The position numbers and the translations under genes are program-made. A DNA stretch of 6,264 nt from Coriobacteriales bacterium. Lineage in GTDB: Bacteria > Actinomycetota > Coriobacteriia > Coriobacteriales > UBA8131. Below, piece after piece: positions 5,384 through 6,264 of the stretch (positions within the stretch are counted from its first letter, which is position 1; each line of letters opens with the position of its first letter). The notes beneath the pieces are model-generated. The model worked only from the letters and a program-made list of their open reading frames with translations, was not told where the DNA came from and did not search any database. The stretch covers positions 1 through 6,264 of the forward strand of contig JAITEK010000163.1 of assembly GCA_031282085.1 (NCBI GenBank), written 5' to 3'.

Positions 5384-6232
5384 TCACGGCAGGCGCTCAA
5401 GGGCCTGTTCAACGGCGATTATCTGACTTTCGGGCGTGGAGGCGCCAGCGGTTATCCCCACGGTTTTAACACCCTCGAACCAGGTAGGCACAAGTTCGGC
5501 CGCGCTCTCGATATGATACGTGCGCGGGCAGGCCGACTGGCACAACTCGGCGAGGCGCGTGGTGTTGCCCGAGTTGCGCCCGCCCACAACGAGCATCACG
5601 TCCGCGGTTTTTGCGAGCTCGGTTGCGGTCTCCTGGCGCTGCCGCGTGGCAAAGCAGATGGTGTTGCGCACGAGGGGGCTGATGCCGCGCTCGCGCAGGG
5701 CGGCGAGTATCTCCTCCAGGACGCCGGCTGTCTGCGTGGTCTGCACCACCACGCCGACCTTGTCCGATGCAAGCCCTTTAGGCAGGTCGGACGGCTCCTG
5801 CACCACAATGGCATTGTCGCCGGCGTAGGCGCGGATGCCCTCGACCTCGGGATGTCCCAGCTCGCCGACCACCACCACCAGGTAGCCCTGCTCACGCAAC
5901 TGGCGCGCGGCTCGGTGGGCCTTGGAGACGTGCGGACAGGTGGCGTCAACAACCTCCAGCCCCTTTTGGTGAGCCGTGTTGATGACCGCCGGAGCAACGC
6001 CATGGGAGCGGATGACGAGGATGCCCTCGTCGACCTCCTCAACGTCGCGCGCCTCCGCAACCCCGCGCTCCCGCAGCTCGCTCACCACCTGGGGGTTGTG
6101 GATGAGCGGCCCGAGCGTGTGCACCGAGGGCCGCATCGAGACGCGCGAGGCACTCGCGGCCATATCAACAAGCCGCAAAGCCCGCTCAACCCCATAACAG
6201 GCGCCCGCATATCGAGAACGAATGATCTTCAT
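5384..6232 (-). CDS. ispH: 4-hydroxy-3-methylbut-2-enyl diphosphate reductase IspH (LytB)
   Basis: IspH is the last enzyme of the MEP isoprenoid pathway. It uses an oxygen-sensitive [4Fe-4S] cluster to reduce HMBPP to IPP and DMAPP. The 282-residue length is normal. The three cluster cysteines are Cys12 (GACYGV), Cys99 (DATCPHV) and Cys193 (NTICFATR). Substrate-binding positions are His45 (GPLIHN), His77 (SHGV), His127 and Glu129 (GHPEVEG), Thr168 (TTQT), Ser221 and Asn223 (NSGNTTRL) and Ser265 (TAGASTP). Gly222 stands where E. coli has a second serine; from memory, other bacterial homologues have this too. The start ATG (6232) gives the family-typical short N-terminus before Cys12. No strong ribosome binding site is visible, and an upstream frame could end in an ATGA overlap here, which would allow translational coupling. 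Confidence 0.96.
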   Translation of the reverse strand: MKIIRSRYAGACYGVERALRLVDMAASASRVSMRPSVHTLGPLIHNPQVVSELRERGVAEARDVEEVDEGILVIRSHGVAPAVINTAHQKGLEVVDATCPHVSKAHRAARQLREQGYLVVVVGELGHPEVEGIRAYAGDNAIVVQEPSDLPKGLASDKVGVVVQTTQTAGVLEEILAALRERGISPLVRNTICFATRQRQETATELAKTADVMLVVGGRNSGNTTRLAELCQSACPRTYHIESAAELVPTWFEGVKTVGITAGASTPESQIIAVEQALERLP

Positions 6233-6264
6233 GCATCCATTGTAGCTGTTAAGGGAGCCGAGGG
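6229..6264 (-). CDS. possible C-terminal end of the gene upstream of ispH (start outside the window)
   Basis: On the minus strand, the frame entering from the right edge is open for 11 codons, ending in LTATMDA and a TGA at 6231-6229. This overlaps the ispH start as ATGA. Such overlaps are typical of co-translated genes and would account for the lack of a clear ribosome binding site before ispH. The stretch is too short to identify a product or exclude chance. The frame of ispH itself is also open to the edge, while the third frame has a stop. Confidence 0.3.
   Translation of the reverse strand, partial: PSAPLTATMDA

Overview
The window looks like a piece of chromosome from a moderately high-GC bacterium. 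My best guess is an actinobacterium of the Coriobacteriia type (gut Collinsella/Olsenella/Eggerthella relatives). This is inferred from base composition, from a Firmicutes-like der-plsY-gpsA order next to an MEP-pathway ispH, and from a GPH-family symporter. No rRNA or other taxonomic marker is present, so treat the assignment as tentative.

Layout, left to right. Positions 1-92 hold the last 29 codons of a plus-strand gene that starts outside the window. Positions 93-462 are gene-free. They contain a possible terminator for that gene, two head-to-tail copies of a structured repeat (149-220 and 221-368), the second split by a 76-bp segment with its own perfect hairpin, and a long hairpin just past the stop of the next gene. 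All complete genes are on the minus strand. A 12-helix GPH-type symporter occupies 463-1917 (possibly to 1950). Positions 1951-2159 hold its presumed promoter, an imperfect 30-bp palindrome that could be an operator, and two hairpins just past gpsA. One of these hairpins shares the flanks of the 149-368 repeats.

From 2160 to the right edge, read right to left, runs a compact housekeeping cluster: ispH, der, plsY, gpsA. A possible further gene lies upstream of ispH, whose stop would overlap the ispH start as ATGA. The gaps are 57 bp (ispH-der), 6 bp (der-plsY) and 8 bp (plsY-gpsA), which suggests der-plsY-gpsA are co-transcribed. GpsA makes sn-glycerol-3-phosphate and PlsY acylates it, so these two genes are consecutive steps of phospholipid synthesis. 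Der is a ribosome-assembly GTPase, and IspH is the last enzyme of the MEP isoprenoid route.

I found no evidence for a new multi-gene system. The least explained material is the non-coding repeat family (149-368 and 2118-2144), where the flanks are conserved and the hairpin stem changes with its pairing kept. Next are the palindrome before the transporter and a roughly 30-residue insertion in GpsA.
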